A stretch of 64,000 nucleotides of DNA. It comes from Diphasiastrum complanatum (Eukaryota; Streptophyta; Lycopodiopsida; Lycopodiales; Lycopodiaceae). Numbering within the stretch: position 1 is the stretch's first letter; each line of letters begins with the position of its first letter. Location of the stretch: the NCBI GenBank assembly GCA_029204225.1, contig CM055109.1, positions 2,348,340-2,412,339 of the forward strand, in the 5' to 3' direction. Below the pieces are notes generated by a model that saw nothing but the letters and a program-made list of their open reading frames with translations, was not told the origin of the DNA and did no database searches. The position numbers and the translations under genes were made by a program. Below, piece by piece: positions 11,301-20,555 of the stretch.

Positions 11301-14300
11301 CCAGTAATAACTGAAAAAACACTAAGAACAGTCTATGAATCTCCATAACAAGAATAGATTGATTTGATCTATAGATCTTGCTGATAGTTTGGATCTTAGT
11401 ATGCACGTTACTGAAATGTGCTCTCTGAAATTAATCTATCTGAAGACAGATCATGAGGGCACTAGAATTCTTTGTCTCTGTGATAAAAATGGGCTCAATC
11501 AGGAAACAAAGTCTGCGAACTGATCGTTATTCATAGTTACAAGGGAATGCGTTCCCCACGTTCCCACCTACCAGGCATTCCCGGGAACGTGTTCCCAGGT
11601 GGGAACGTTCCCATAGCAGTGGGAACGCGTTCCCAGGCATTCCCAGGCACGTTCCCAGGGGTGGGAACGCATTCCCAAGTAGAAACTTATATTTAATGAT
11701 GTGGCGTTCCCACGTTCCCAAGTTCTCGAAAATGTTCCCGTTCCCAAGGGTCACGTTCCCATTTCATTCCTGTTCCCTGGCAACTATATATTGTGCCTAT
11801 CCTTTGCCGTTTATTATATTTACAATCCTTGATCCTGAATTACTGGTTTATTGTTATCCACAAGGTCAATTGATACTTGATCAATGCTGACAAACACCAC
11901 TAATTACGGGTCTCCTAATCGCCAGCAATCGGATCTGAAAGAGATATGAAAAAGTGTATACAGGCAGAAAATCAGGTCACAAATCAGGGCATGCTACTTT
12001 AAGTCAAAAAATTATGCCATGATTGTCCAGAAGTCACGTATTAATCTTGATTGACTCAAGATGGTCGGATTTTTTTTTATCCAAGGCATGTCAGCAGTCT
12101 TGAGTCAACAGGAGACATGTAGGACAATATATGTCCTTTTGTCCTGAGGAAGCCATGAAGTGCGACAAACTGTCAACTTGACATGAGTGTCAAGTGGGGC
12201 ACAATAGTTGGCATTTGAATTTGCCACATCAGCTCCTGAGGTGACTCGTGTGTGACTCAGATTCTAGCACAAACACCAAGAAGCATCAAAATGGCCATCA
12301 AGAAAATGAATGCTTGATCTTGATATAGCTCTATCAAAGATCATGTTTAACTCTGCAGACTTGCCTGCTCAAGGTTTTTGTCCAAATCTACGGGTCACAA
12401 ATGAAGAGGTGTTCCTGCTCAAGATGATAGATCACAACTAAATATGTAGAGCTTCATTTGTTCAAGATTTAGATAGAAAAGGCAAGTTGCAACCTGCATT
12501 GGCTCCTTGTTCAAGATGTAGAGTATTTCTACAGACCTTGTTCAACATCTCCTTCCTTTCTGCAGAGATTGTTTAAGATCTCATTTATTTCTGCAGATTC
12601 TTGTCTATGGCAGAACCAGAAACGTCTTGTAGGGTATGACAGAAGGGTTTGGAATAGAATTAGAAATTCCAATTGTCCTGCTTAATTCAACTGCAAACAC
12701 TTCTGATGACTAAACATCATCTTGAATTTAAAATGTTTCTCTCTTGCTATAGGTTTGGTGAAAATGTCTGCTGTCATTAGATTGGTTGCACAATAAATAG
12801 AATCAAATTCTGTCATGGACTTTCTCCTTGAAACTGAATCTGAATGTGTCTCCTAGAATGCTATCTTGGATTCAAGGAAAAATTGATGCAACTAATGTTG
12901 CCACAATACAAGGGTATATTGCCTCTCCTGTGGCTTGGTGGCAACTAGGTCCTCTGATTGTATTGAGGACAGAGAAAATGACTTTCATTTTTTAGGCCAT
13001 AAAGGACTTCATGAATCTTGCAGAACCGATGTTCAAACTTTGGATCAATGAAACGTTCAAGTTGCTTTATGTAGATCTCTTCTTGAATTTACACATTCAA
13101 GAATGATATCTAGACATCCATTTGCTGGAGGTTCAAAGAGGGTCCGTGTTTCATTCTTCATGAGAGAGTGATATTCTTGATTCATGACCTCCTGCCATTG
13201 ATGTGCATGTGGATCTGACAATGCTTCTTGGACAATTTGTGAATCCTCAACTTATGTCCAGTAGGCTTGTGAGGTGTATCTCACAGGTGGCTGTCGTGAT
13301 TTTGTTGATCTACGAAGCGTTGACTGGACAAGATCAGAATCATGGTCTTAATTAAAATCTTGTTGAGGACCATAACTTGTATATGGTATGTCGGATTCTT
13401 ATGGAGCTTGACTAGGTGTTGGAGCAGGTTCAGAATCCAGAATTGGAATCATGGTAAGTTGTCCTTGATCTTTTGATTTATGATAAATGACAGGCTCAAA
13501 TTGAGCATGTTAAAAGTAGTCGGTCTAGTAGTTCTTGAATGGACATTATGGAGTGATTAGATGGCTATCCTAATCTCTAAAGATCAGCTCTATTAGGGAC
13601 AAACTTATCAAAAGGGTGAAACTTTTCCTATCAAACTTTATGTTTTGCGAGCTGGTATTAGCAATGACAATGATTTCTTGAAACAGTTTTGCAAAAGGTT
13701 CTCTTGGAAACTAGAAATCAGTTGAAAGTCTCAAATTTCAAATTGTCTTGAGTTGGATAATCCAAGAGAGAGTTGGCGAGTTACTCGGAGGTATGTTGGT
13801 ACTTGCAAGTTGCAAGAAGGAAATTGATTAAGCAAAGAATCAAACTTTGGCATGCTTTAGGGAATTTGAGTTAGGATAGGTACATCACAGTAAAGATGAA
13901 TTCTTGACTTAAGGTTTGGACAATGGTTAGCCATAAATCTTTTAGAAAGCTATTTGTATGGATAGGTTACAAATTCTCTAGTTCCATCTATTCAATGTTG
14001 AAAGATGGAGGATCTACTCAAGCACTATGATTCGACTGATTGGTCACTGCTGGGGCTGGTGAAGTACTTAAGGTTGTTGCTAGTGGTTTGGCATGCTACT
14101 AGCTCCTAAACCTCTAAGGAGGTGAAAATGTTATGTCCTTAATGGATATGAGTAGATTGGCCCTTAGTTGGGTTAGTGTCCATGCTCGCAAGAATGGGAC
14201 TTTAGGTCACCTACCTCTAAGGATAACTAGTCTAATGTTGATGATGCAAGGCTAAATAAGCATGCCAAGCGTTCAGAGAGGATTCATTCTTGGCAAAGAA

Positions 14301-15758
14301 CTTCTTAGAGGATTGTGAGCTATGGTGCATGTCTTGAGCTGAATTTACACAGGCGAGCATTTGTGGTATGGGATGCAAGTGTTTATGACAGGGGTTCGTT
14401 GAGGTCTCAGGCAAGAGGGAAGGGTCTTGAAGGGAGCTTATATTTGGGTGGTGAGTATGTTAAAAACCTCTTTGGTGTTTTGGATCATGCATGTTAGTTC
14501 GTGGTGATAGCATACTGGAACAAAGGAGCTTGGCAACCAAGTTAGTTTTGGATCTTAACTTTTGGGTAAATGGCAAGCTTGGTGAATTTCTTGTTCATAC
14601 AGAAAAACAGCATTGGGATGTGATGCGTTCTGTTGATTCTGATTGGGATGGATTGATGACCGCAAACATCATCTTTCTATGTTTACATGATGAGAGGAGC
14701 AGCTACAACATGGGCATGTATGATGCAACGAAGCTGAGTACATGATTGTCTGTCACACAGCCAAGAAATACACTTGGCTTTGTGATTTAGAGAAAAGCTT
14801 GCCTGAACATAGGGACAGATGATCCTCCAAAGCAACAACCCAGGTATATTTCTCTGGGATTCCTTAAAAGGAGTGATCTCGCATACTAACCAACATCGAG
14901 GATAATAGTTCATACTATGACCAAGGACTTACCTGAGGATTAATTTGTTAGCAGCTTCCCTGAATTTCTTAATGTATTTTGCAGGACTTTGAAATCTAGA
15001 AAACCCTGCTTGTTGTGCCAAAGGCATTAGCCTGAGGCATAAAGCCCATGGGCTTTACGAGGGCATTGTGTATTTTGCAGGACTTTGAAATCTTGTGCCA
15101 AAGGCATTAGCCTGAGGCATATAGCCCATGGGCTTTACAAGTGCAATGCCGTCAATCACCAGATGCCCTGGATGAACAATGCAGTAAAGCAGTTCCTCCA
15201 TTGCAATTCTGACAATGAAGAACAATAGAGTAAGTAAATTCTAAGGATAAAATTTGGAGAGCCTGGCTTAGTGATCAGGGAAGCGCCTCACAGCAATTAT
15301 ATGTCCCTTAGAAGGTTAGACCCGTGTTCTTTCTTGGAATCTTTACAAGATCTTGAAATTAGAGTTGAAAGTGTATATTATCATCTACATCATACTCAAT
15401 GAAGAAAGACTTCTGCCAGTGTGTTCTGCCTGTCTGTGTTCTTGATCGTCAACACTTATATATTCAACAATAATATGATACAGCTGCCAAGAATAGTGAA
15501 AATTTACCTCCAAGCATGGCATTCATGTTCAATGGATGTATAACTTGCAACTTTTTGCTTAAAGGGCTTAGACGCAACACAAATCTCAAGTCTCGTCAGT
15601 AACTCAAAGAAAATGACGCATAGTGAGCAGATTGCAAAATTAACATCTGATTAAAGCATTCGGTGCAGAAAAATAAGTACCATAGTGAAGTCAAGGTCCG
15701 AGACAAGCATAAGCTCAGAAGGCTGTGGACCTCTGAAATCCGAGGACGCCTGGCACAT
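2136..15758 (-). CDS. SPP: Sucrose-phosphate phosphatase gene (five exons seen; 3' end outside window)
   Basis: Converts sucrose-6-phosphate to sucrose, the last step of sucrose synthesis, normally in the cytosol. Five exons join in phase 0 with GT/AG borders: 15681-15758, 10151-10450, 9559-9660, 2685-2879 and 2136-2450, about 330 codons. HAD phosphatase motifs are in order: DLDFT near residue 18 (catalytic Asp), STGRS near 57, GKGEAL near 183 and GDSGND near 210. Plant family members have about 420 residues, so about 90-100 C-terminal residues are missing; I found no matching exon between 1 and 2135. Introns 1 and 3 are about 5.2 and 6.7 kb and filled with retroelement debris. The start at 15758 is chosen because it leaves a short leader before motif I as in the family, but the frame stays open upstream to 16046. 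Function is confident; the exact N-terminus is not. Confidence 0.9.
2685..2879 (-). CDS. SPP: SPP exon 4
   Basis: Sixty-five codons starting LKVKLIYSG. It contains KGEAL (HAD motif III lysine) and CGDSGND (motif IV, Mg binding). The donor is the consensus GTGAGT at 2684-2679. The acceptor GAAAAG has a weak pyrimidine tract; it is chosen because it keeps phase and family alignment. Confidence 0.88.
4020..4973 (+). pseudogene. LINE retrotransposon 3' remnant with (CT)n tail
   Basis: Degenerate C-terminal LINE coding sequence. One frame after 4100 reads like the stretch after the reverse transcriptase (YDTIVSPTAMYATKTW). Later comes SLISYEDPRCVAQMI, which matches the other LINE copies at 8.7 and 39.5 kb. 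The 3' end shares the ATTAATAAAGC terminal motif with those copies and passes straight into (CT)n at 4917-4973. There are many frameshifts and stops. It lies in SPP intron 3, opposite in sense to the gene. Confidence 0.6.
4917..4973. repeat. (CT)n microsatellite at LINE 3' end
   Basis: About 57 bp of pure CT directly after AATTAATAAAG. It takes the place where a poly(A) tail would be expected. Confidence 0.95.
5271..5324. repeat. (TC)n(AC)n microsatellite
   Basis: Forty bases of TC followed by 14 of AC. The sequence after it (AGCGATGGCTGTGATCCATC) nearly repeats that after the 4917-4973 tract, making a loose direct repeat about 350 bp apart. Confidence 0.95.
5330..5515. repeat. Degenerate minisatellite of CGCTGATCC words
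   Basis: The word (C/T)CGCTG(C)TGATCC recurs about ten times with loose spacing of 15-30 bp. A shorter version follows the upstream CT tract near 4975-5060. No gene is visible. Confidence 0.6.
5818..6709 (-). pseudogene. Gypsy-type Gag polyprotein, frameshifted
   Basis: The N-terminal part (start 6709) is acidic and helical with QPPERGFDELETEA and a Glu-rich stretch. It is followed by the retrotransposon-gag core with KWWLNFQETG and SWKAFEEAFLREFLPE. The two parts are in different frames, so a frameshift lies near 6200-6300. A separate frame at 5600-5686 holds the CCHC knuckle CFVCMGKGHTVRQC. Gag builds the element's virus-like particle; this copy is broken. Confidence 0.75.
7485..7842 (-). 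repeat. 5' LTR of the 5.5-7.8 kb element
   Basis: It starts (minus strand) TGTTACGAGC and ends GGAACTATTACA. The start forms a perfect 16-bp palindrome at 7826-7841. The last 28 bp recur at 5539-5566, which identifies the remnant 3' LTR. Confidence 0.85.
8138..9270 (+). pseudogene. LINE remnant: RT core plus C-terminal zinc-finger region
   Basis: The first part (8150-8400) encodes reverse transcriptase pieces: IGVKQGCSLSP, then after a frameshift ISILLYADDVVIVSP with the catalytic YADD. After degenerate sequence, 8530-8945 encodes the C-terminal region with CSMCAMHEIEDESHFLFRC (C-x2-C...H-x4-C) and YYEIRGMYYCLF. The 3' untranslated part ends GGACATTAATAAAGATC and then a TTTC/TC/AC-rich tail at 9226-9270. 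It is 5' truncated. Orientation is opposite to SPP. Confidence 0.75.
9226..9270. repeat. Pyrimidine-rich compound tail of the LINE copy
   Basis: Imperfect TTTC and TC repeats passing into CTCACTCACACACAC, directly after ATTAATAAAGATC. It is a degenerate version of the pure TC tails on the other LINE copies. Confidence 0.7.
9559..9660 (-). CDS. SPP: SPP exon 3
   Basis: Thirty-four codons after a GTGCATGCAG acceptor, containing EQRPHKVSFKVEKK, a well-kept SPP stretch in the cap region. It ends EYG before a GTAATG donor. Confidence 0.9.
10151..10450 (-). CDS. SPP: SPP exon 2
   Basis: One hundred codons starting VDHNEP after a TTTGACAG acceptor and ending before a GT donor at 10150-10149. It holds the second HAD motif (YSTGRSPEKF) and the family stretch LTPDIAILSVGTEI. 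No stops or frameshifts. Confidence 0.92.
10541..10814. repeat. Two-copy tandem repeat, about 137 bp
   Basis: The sequence around GATATCAAAAATTACAACTT (10541) recurs at 10678 and continues through CAATGTTGAAGAGTGGAACA in both copies. It lies in SPP intron 1, just upstream of exon 2. Confidence 0.75.
11541..11765. repeat. Cluster of GGGAAC/GTTCCC palindromic words
   Basis: The word GTTCCC or its complement GGGAAC occurs well over ten times within 225 bp. It includes the perfect palindromes TGGGAACGTTCCCA (11600-11613) and GGGAACGCGTTCCC (11621-11634). It is much more GC-rich than the surrounding intron. A long minus-strand reading frame here follows from the repeat and is not a gene. Confidence 0.8.
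12680..13500 (-). pseudogene. Copia-type pol relic
   Basis: The minus strand reads LRRSTKSRQPPVRYTSQAY and then EALSDPHAHQWQEVMNQEY and SLMKNETRTLFEPP. This is the classic link between Copia integrase and reverse transcriptase. Further RT/RNase H-like pieces follow to about 12.7 kb but are badly decayed. It lies in SPP intron 1 in the same sense as the gene. No LTR was recognised. Confidence 0.7.
13501..14940. other. SPP intron 1, unassigned
   Basis: Contains short plus-strand reading frames (14315-14497, 14491-14745) without recognisable motifs. It may be old transposon sequence, but I cannot assign it. Confidence 0.4.
14974..15145. repeat. Two-copy tandem duplication in SPP intron 1
   Basis: GTATTTTGCAGGACTTTGAA starts at 14974 and again at 15070, and TGTGCCAAAGGCATTAGCC at 15014 and 15094. 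The second copy lacks 16 bases, so the period is 96 then 80 bp. Confidence 0.75.
15681..15758 (-). CDS. SPP: SPP exon 1 (start codon uncertain)
   Basis: Encodes the leader and HAD motif I (SDLDFTM). The exon ends in ATG followed by a GT donor at 15680-15679, and exon 2 continues in phase. Other in-frame ATGs occur at 15812, 15818, 16025 and 16046. The longest reading adds about 96 residues rich in Ser, Arg and Cys and poor in acidic residues, resembling an organelle-targeting peptide. An AAATTTCAG acceptor-like site at about 15832-15840 leaves open that upstream sequence is a spliced leader. Confidence 0.75.
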
Positions 15759-16200
15759 CACATTTAACCGTCTGGAAGTAACTTCAGGCGCTCCCCCAAA
15801 AACGCATTCCATCCTCATGATGCCTGGTCCCTGAAATTTGTGCTCAATTGTAGACAGAAATGAAGCAAACCTGCAGGCTGCTGCGCATTCTCTCGACGAT
15901 GGCAATTGCAAGGATGTGCAAACAAGTCGCTGCTGGCGAATAAACAATACTGATGCAGAGCGAGAAGCAGAGCGGAATGAGAAAGCAGGAGCGCACATTT
16001 GCTCGCAATGCTGCATCGTCGCCATAGCTCTTCGCTGTCCAAGCAATCGTTCGCATTTCTGTTCGCGAACATGCTCGTCTCATTCTTAGTGAACGAACGA
16101 TCGCGTCTCCGTTACACGCCGCCAGTTGGGACGCCGCCAGTTTGGCTGAACCGGCAAGCCCGGCCGCCTTATAACTTGTTTAAATTATTAACAAAGCTGA
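15759..16200 (-). promoter_or_regulatory. SPP 5' region, CpG-rich
   Basis: From about 15800 to 16170 the sequence is clearly richer in CG dinucleotides than its surroundings, as expected for the promoter/5' leader of an expressed plant gene. Part may be coding if an upstream ATG (16046 or 16025) is used. No definite TATA box was identified. Confidence 0.4.
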
Positions 16201-16222
16201 TTTTTTTTTTGGGGGGGGGGGG
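16201..16222. repeat. T-run followed by G-run
   Basis: About ten T followed by about twelve G in the SPP upstream region. The exact lengths are likely to be unreliable in any assembly. Confidence 0.7.
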
Positions 16223-16262
16223 GCTTGGGAAAGTTGTTTTCCGAGAGGCCTTTATGTCGTTC

Positions 16263-16437
16263 TCTAGTCGAGGGCGATAGTCCCAAGCACAAGGTCCTTT
16301 TGATGGTGGACGTTCCTCGACCTTAAACATATTGTAATTTGTATTATGTCGGTCTAGTCGAGGGCCATAGTCCCAAGCACAAGGTCCTTTTGATGGTGGA
16401 CGTTCCTCGACCTTAAAACATATTGTAATTTGTATTT
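16263..16437. repeat. Two-copy tandem repeat, 90 bp, with internal hairpin
   Basis: Copies start at 16263 and 16353 and differ by a few bases. Each contains GTCGAGG and, about 45 bp later, CCTCGAC, which can pair into a stem. Located 0.5-0.7 kb upstream of the SPP start. Confidence 0.85.
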
Positions 16438-16439
16438 TT

Positions 16440-17457
16440 TAGCTTTGTCGAAATAGCAGTAAAGCTATTTGTGAAGATTAGATGTTGAAGTGTCACTTGT
16501 TAAAATGAGTTCTTTCTATTTGTTTTCTTGTTCTCAAATGCAATCTTTGTAATATTTTAACTTTTTAACGATTTGCATCTCATGCATAAGACAAAGCTTT
16601 TCTTGATATACCATTCATCTAGTTTTCTTTTCTATGATGATTTTTTTTTACATGCATTGTTTGGGCTTTGAAAAGTGCATGTCAAAAAAGATTCAATAAA
16701 AACCCTACACGCATTTGTGCCATGTGGCAAGCCATAATTAGTTGTCCACATGTGCATTCCATCGAGATTTTCATCTACTAAGTGTCAATTTTTTATTGGT
16801 TGTCCAATTGAGAATTGTCGTGAGAAGGCTCACAACAAAATTTTGATTCTAGATTTACAAGAAAATTTTGTTTCTGGAGGTGCCAACAGAATACAAAGAA
16901 AAATCGAGCTCCAAGCATTACAAGCTCATTAAACTATCATGAGTAAACTGTTTTAAAGGCACCTTCGTCTTTTTCGCAAAATCTCGAAGAGAGAAAAATG
17001 TCAAAGGTCATCTACTTTGAACGAGGAACGTTCCCAACCACTTCCCAAAATTTGCGAAGTGAGAGAAAGGCACTTCCCTTATAAAGCAAAGTGAGAGAAT
17101 TTGTGACGCCCTCGTCCACGTCAACATTCCCTATGGGTTGACAGTATACATTATGTACAGTTGTCACAGAAGCCATATACTTCCAAGTACAACGGCTTAC
17201 CTAATTAGGTGACAATCATTTATTGTAATTAATACATGGATGCAATCTATAAATAGATCATCCCAGCACAAATTACATGAGACGCTCTGTCCATAAGACG
17301 TATTATTTGAGCCTCCCAGTTATGCCGTCAATCTTTGGTTGTAGTTGTTATTTGTGCTTCAGTGTAATATTGCAACAGCTTGCTTTCTATCTGTGTATAA
17401 CGTAGAATGAATGCTTGTTGTGATTGAATGCACTTTGTCGCTATTTGATCGCGCTTG
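16440..17457. other. Intergenic; possible split solo LTR from 17101
   Basis: No gene. TGTGACGCCC at 17101 and a TATA-like CTATAAATAG near 17250 suggest an old LTR interrupted by the Copia insertion at 17463. Its right end was not defined, so this is speculative. Confidence 0.3.
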
Positions 17458-17462
17458 TTTAC

Positions 17463-18369
17463 TATGATGAATAAAAAGCTATCCAACTTGTCTATAGGGG
17501 TTGATGAGAAAAATCATCTTGCTTGTGCATTTACGAGTTGTAAATATCATTCTCTAGCATGTACAAACTCAAGCTACATGACATGCACAATGTCTAGATG
17601 GTCATATTTCACTTTGTTTCATTGTATATATCAAAGGTATGTAAATTGAGCACATGACCTTGTAGATTAGGGCGAGTTTGAGTTAGGTAGATCTAGATTT
17701 GATGACATGCATAAAAGTAGATGACATCAGTTAGTGTGCATGCATGCAACAGTGCATGCAACATGCAAGTCAGTATACATGTTCTACACATGTCCAAGTC
17801 ATCTAGAGAAGTCACATGCAAGTCATGCAAATATACTAGTGGACACATGCATGTAGTTTTGTACATATCTAGTTGAGAAATTGACATTTGGCAAAGTAGG
17901 TAGAAGTTAGGTGCAATTTTCAGCATGCAAGTTGTTAGGTGTCAATATGGTAATAGTTTACACTTGAATAGGTGTAGGAAATGCATTGAATGCAAGTAGT
18001 ACCACGAATTTTGGCTCTCCTATATATGTACATATGGTTCTCATTCATATCTAATGATGAATCAAGCTTTGGTAATGTCATGATGTTAAAATTGGATCTC
18101 ATGTTATTTTGCTTGTAATTGCTCTCTCTCTCTCTAACTCGGATTTTGTGTCTTCTTCATACATTATTTTGCTTATGTATTTTCCCTATTTGTGAGGAAT
18201 TAGTATTGCTTTGATCTGTAGCATTCTAGATTGTGCTCTAGCCTCATATCTGTTGGTAGATTGCAGGATTGCTCTACATGTGATCTGTGTGCCACCATAA
18301 AGCATGGTAAAGATCATTCACACATTTGTTGTGGTTCCCCACACGTGTGAAGTTGCTGGATTTTTCACA
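17463..18369 (+). repeat. 5' LTR of the 17.5-21.4 kb Copia element
   Basis: 907 bp. It starts TATGAT where the partner starts TGTGAA, so the usual TG end is mutated to TA. It ends TTTTTCACA. A TATA-like CTATATATG lies near 18019. Confidence 0.9.
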
Positions 18370-19012
18370 TGGTATCAAAGCCATACCATGCTTTTAATGC
18401 TACTAACATCAGGTGTATGAAGAATTTTGTGACAATTCAAGCTAGGAAGCTGTTTAGCAATGCTTTGCTATCTATTCTTGAACAGTTTTTTGGTGAATGA
18501 GGTTAGAACTGGTATTTTCAGTCCAGAATAGAGGATGTACGGAATTCTGACTTGTCACACCTGTGAAAACCAGAATATATCATTTGACTCTATCTCCTTT
18601 ATGCTAGGTCCAAAGGTACTGACATTATAGCTTGTTGGAAAACTAGAAGAGCCCTCTTTCCATTACAATTGGTTTCAACTCATTCTAATGAACCTAGTAG
18701 GAGTTATAAGCTCTTAAAGAGAGGTAGGGAGAGACCCAAAACCCAAGTGGACACTTTTTTATTTGAATATATTGCATGCATGATTCATCATTCACAGTTT
18801 TGGTACTCAATCAAAGATAGAATTGGATAAAACAAGTTTCTGTTGTCATAGTCACATCATTTCATACAAAGAGTTGTGTTTTGAGTTAAATGTGTGTTTC
18901 TAGAGTGTCTTTCATTCATTTGAAACTCGTGGGAAAATTTGACATCAGAATTGTAAGTGCTTCATCATTAGATAGAGGCTAGATCCAAATTCAAGTTGAT
19001 TGGTTTTCTGTT

Positions 19013-19726
19013 GTGTGCAAGATCTCACATAGCTGTTACATGACCTCCAACTATTCAGTTTGGAAGGATAGGATAGAATCTTTGTTGGTTCTTTATGGTG
19101 TAATGGACATAGTATTAGGAATTGAAGTTGAACCTGAAGCTTATGATGAGGCTCAGAGATTCAAGAAGAGAGCAAGAATTGCTCTTCATATCATCAAATT
19201 AAACATCTCTGATGAGATGTTGAGAGAAATAAGTTCATGTACCTCAGCCAAGCAGACTTGGGAAACCCTTAAGAACTTTTTTGAAGCAAAGATCACATCA
19301 AGACTTTTTACTCTTAGAAATCAGATCTTTTCAAGTTTTCAAAGAGTTGATGAAAGTGCTTCAAGTTTTGTAATGAGAGTTAAAGATCTTCACAGAGAGA
19401 TAGAATGCATAGGAGATACTCTAGAGAACAGTTAACTTGTTCAAGTAGTCCTTAATGGACTTAGAGAAGAGTATGCAAATGTTGTGCAAACTTATGCTAT
19501 CATGGAGGAGCTACCATCTATGGAGACTCTGCATGATGTTCTTATTGCTGAAGAATGCAGGCAAAAGAACAAGCTGATGAAGATCAACATACTTTCAAGG
19601 AAGGATGGTGGTTATGGCAAAGCTCACTTTGCCAAGGACAAGTCAAGAGGGAGGAGCAAGAACAAATACTCTCAAGCCTTCAAAGGACAAATTAAAGGAC
19701 AAAGTCTATGGAGGAGTAGAAGATGA
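19013..19726 (+). pseudogene. Copia Gag (UBN2-type) with an in-frame stop
   Basis: The frame reads through SNYSVWKDRIESLLVLYGV, EISSCTSAKQTWETLKNFFE and SSFVMRVKDLHREIE, typical of Copia gag. A TAA at 19433-19435 interrupts it. The same frame resumes with NGLREEYANVVQTYAIM and runs to 19726 with a Lys-rich tail. No CCHC zinc knuckle is visible, an unusual loss for a capsid/nucleocapsid protein. Confidence 0.8.
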
Positions 19727-20268
19727 TTCAACTCATTCTTCTATCTTCAAGAAGAAGACTCAAGAATAATTCCAATTTTATCATAGAAGACTCACATGCA
19801 AGTTGTGGAGAGGCATCTCTTATGATGTCTAGTTTCTCCTCTTTACCCTTTAATGATGTATCTTGGTATATTGATAGTGGAGCCACAACTCACATGAGTT
19901 GCTCCAAGAGTTCTTTTATTTCTATAGAACCTTTTCAAGAACTTAAAGATTCAATATACACAACTGTTGATGATGCATGTTCAATTGAAGGAGTTGGAAG
20001 TTGTTCCTTGAAACTTGCATCTTTTATGAATTTTACACTTTCCAATGTACTTTATGTTCCTAATCTCACAAAGAGTGTGATTAGTGTGAAGCTAGTGTGC
20101 TTAATCTTGAATATTGCTCATGGTACAATCTTGATCTATATGATCTTTGTGGTCATTATGAGGCTTGGAGGCCTCGGATTTTTCAGATTTTGGTGTAGCC
20201 AACTTCATACATGTGGACTTTGCAAACCCAGGATCGACATCAGGCATGGAGGAGGCACGTTGGCATAG
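19723..20268 (+). pseudogene. Copia aspartic protease fragment
   Basis: In a different frame from gag, WYIDSGATTHMSC carries the catalytic DSG of the Copia protease, followed by LSNVLYVPNLTKSVISV. After about residue 125 the similarity ends at a deletion, and the remaining codons match nothing I recognise. It would release the particle proteins if intact; here it is a remnant. Confidence 0.75.
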
Positions 20269-20402
20269 TAGCAGATTGGTGGAATATTTTTCAAAGGCAT
20301 TTGGAAAAGATTTCTGTCAAAGAGATCTTATCATGGTTATGGTAAGGGTGCTGCTATGATGGATTCTTTGACTATCTTCCATTCAAATTCAAAGCAAAGA
20401 AT

Positions 20403-20404
<2 letters not shown>

Positions 20405-20471
<67 letters not shown>
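20405..20471. repeat. (AC)n microsatellite inside the Copia element
   Basis: Sixty-seven bases of pure AC, about 85 bp before the 3' LTR. Confidence 0.95.
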
Positions 20472-20473
<2 letters not shown>

Positions 20474-20555
20474 GTATCTTCATCAACAATTGGACCAACC
20501 TTGGAGGATTTCAAGTTCAAGTGATCAAGCCAAGTTGATAACTTTTTAGGAGGAG

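Noticed and set aside
11527-11754. 75-codon minus frame with repeated GN-type residues
   Set aside because: It is the translation of the GGGAAC/GTTCCC word cluster, with no support as protein.
17101-17457. Solo LTR interrupted by the Copia insertion
   Set aside because: A plausible start and TATA-like box are present, but no matching end or target duplication was found after 21445.
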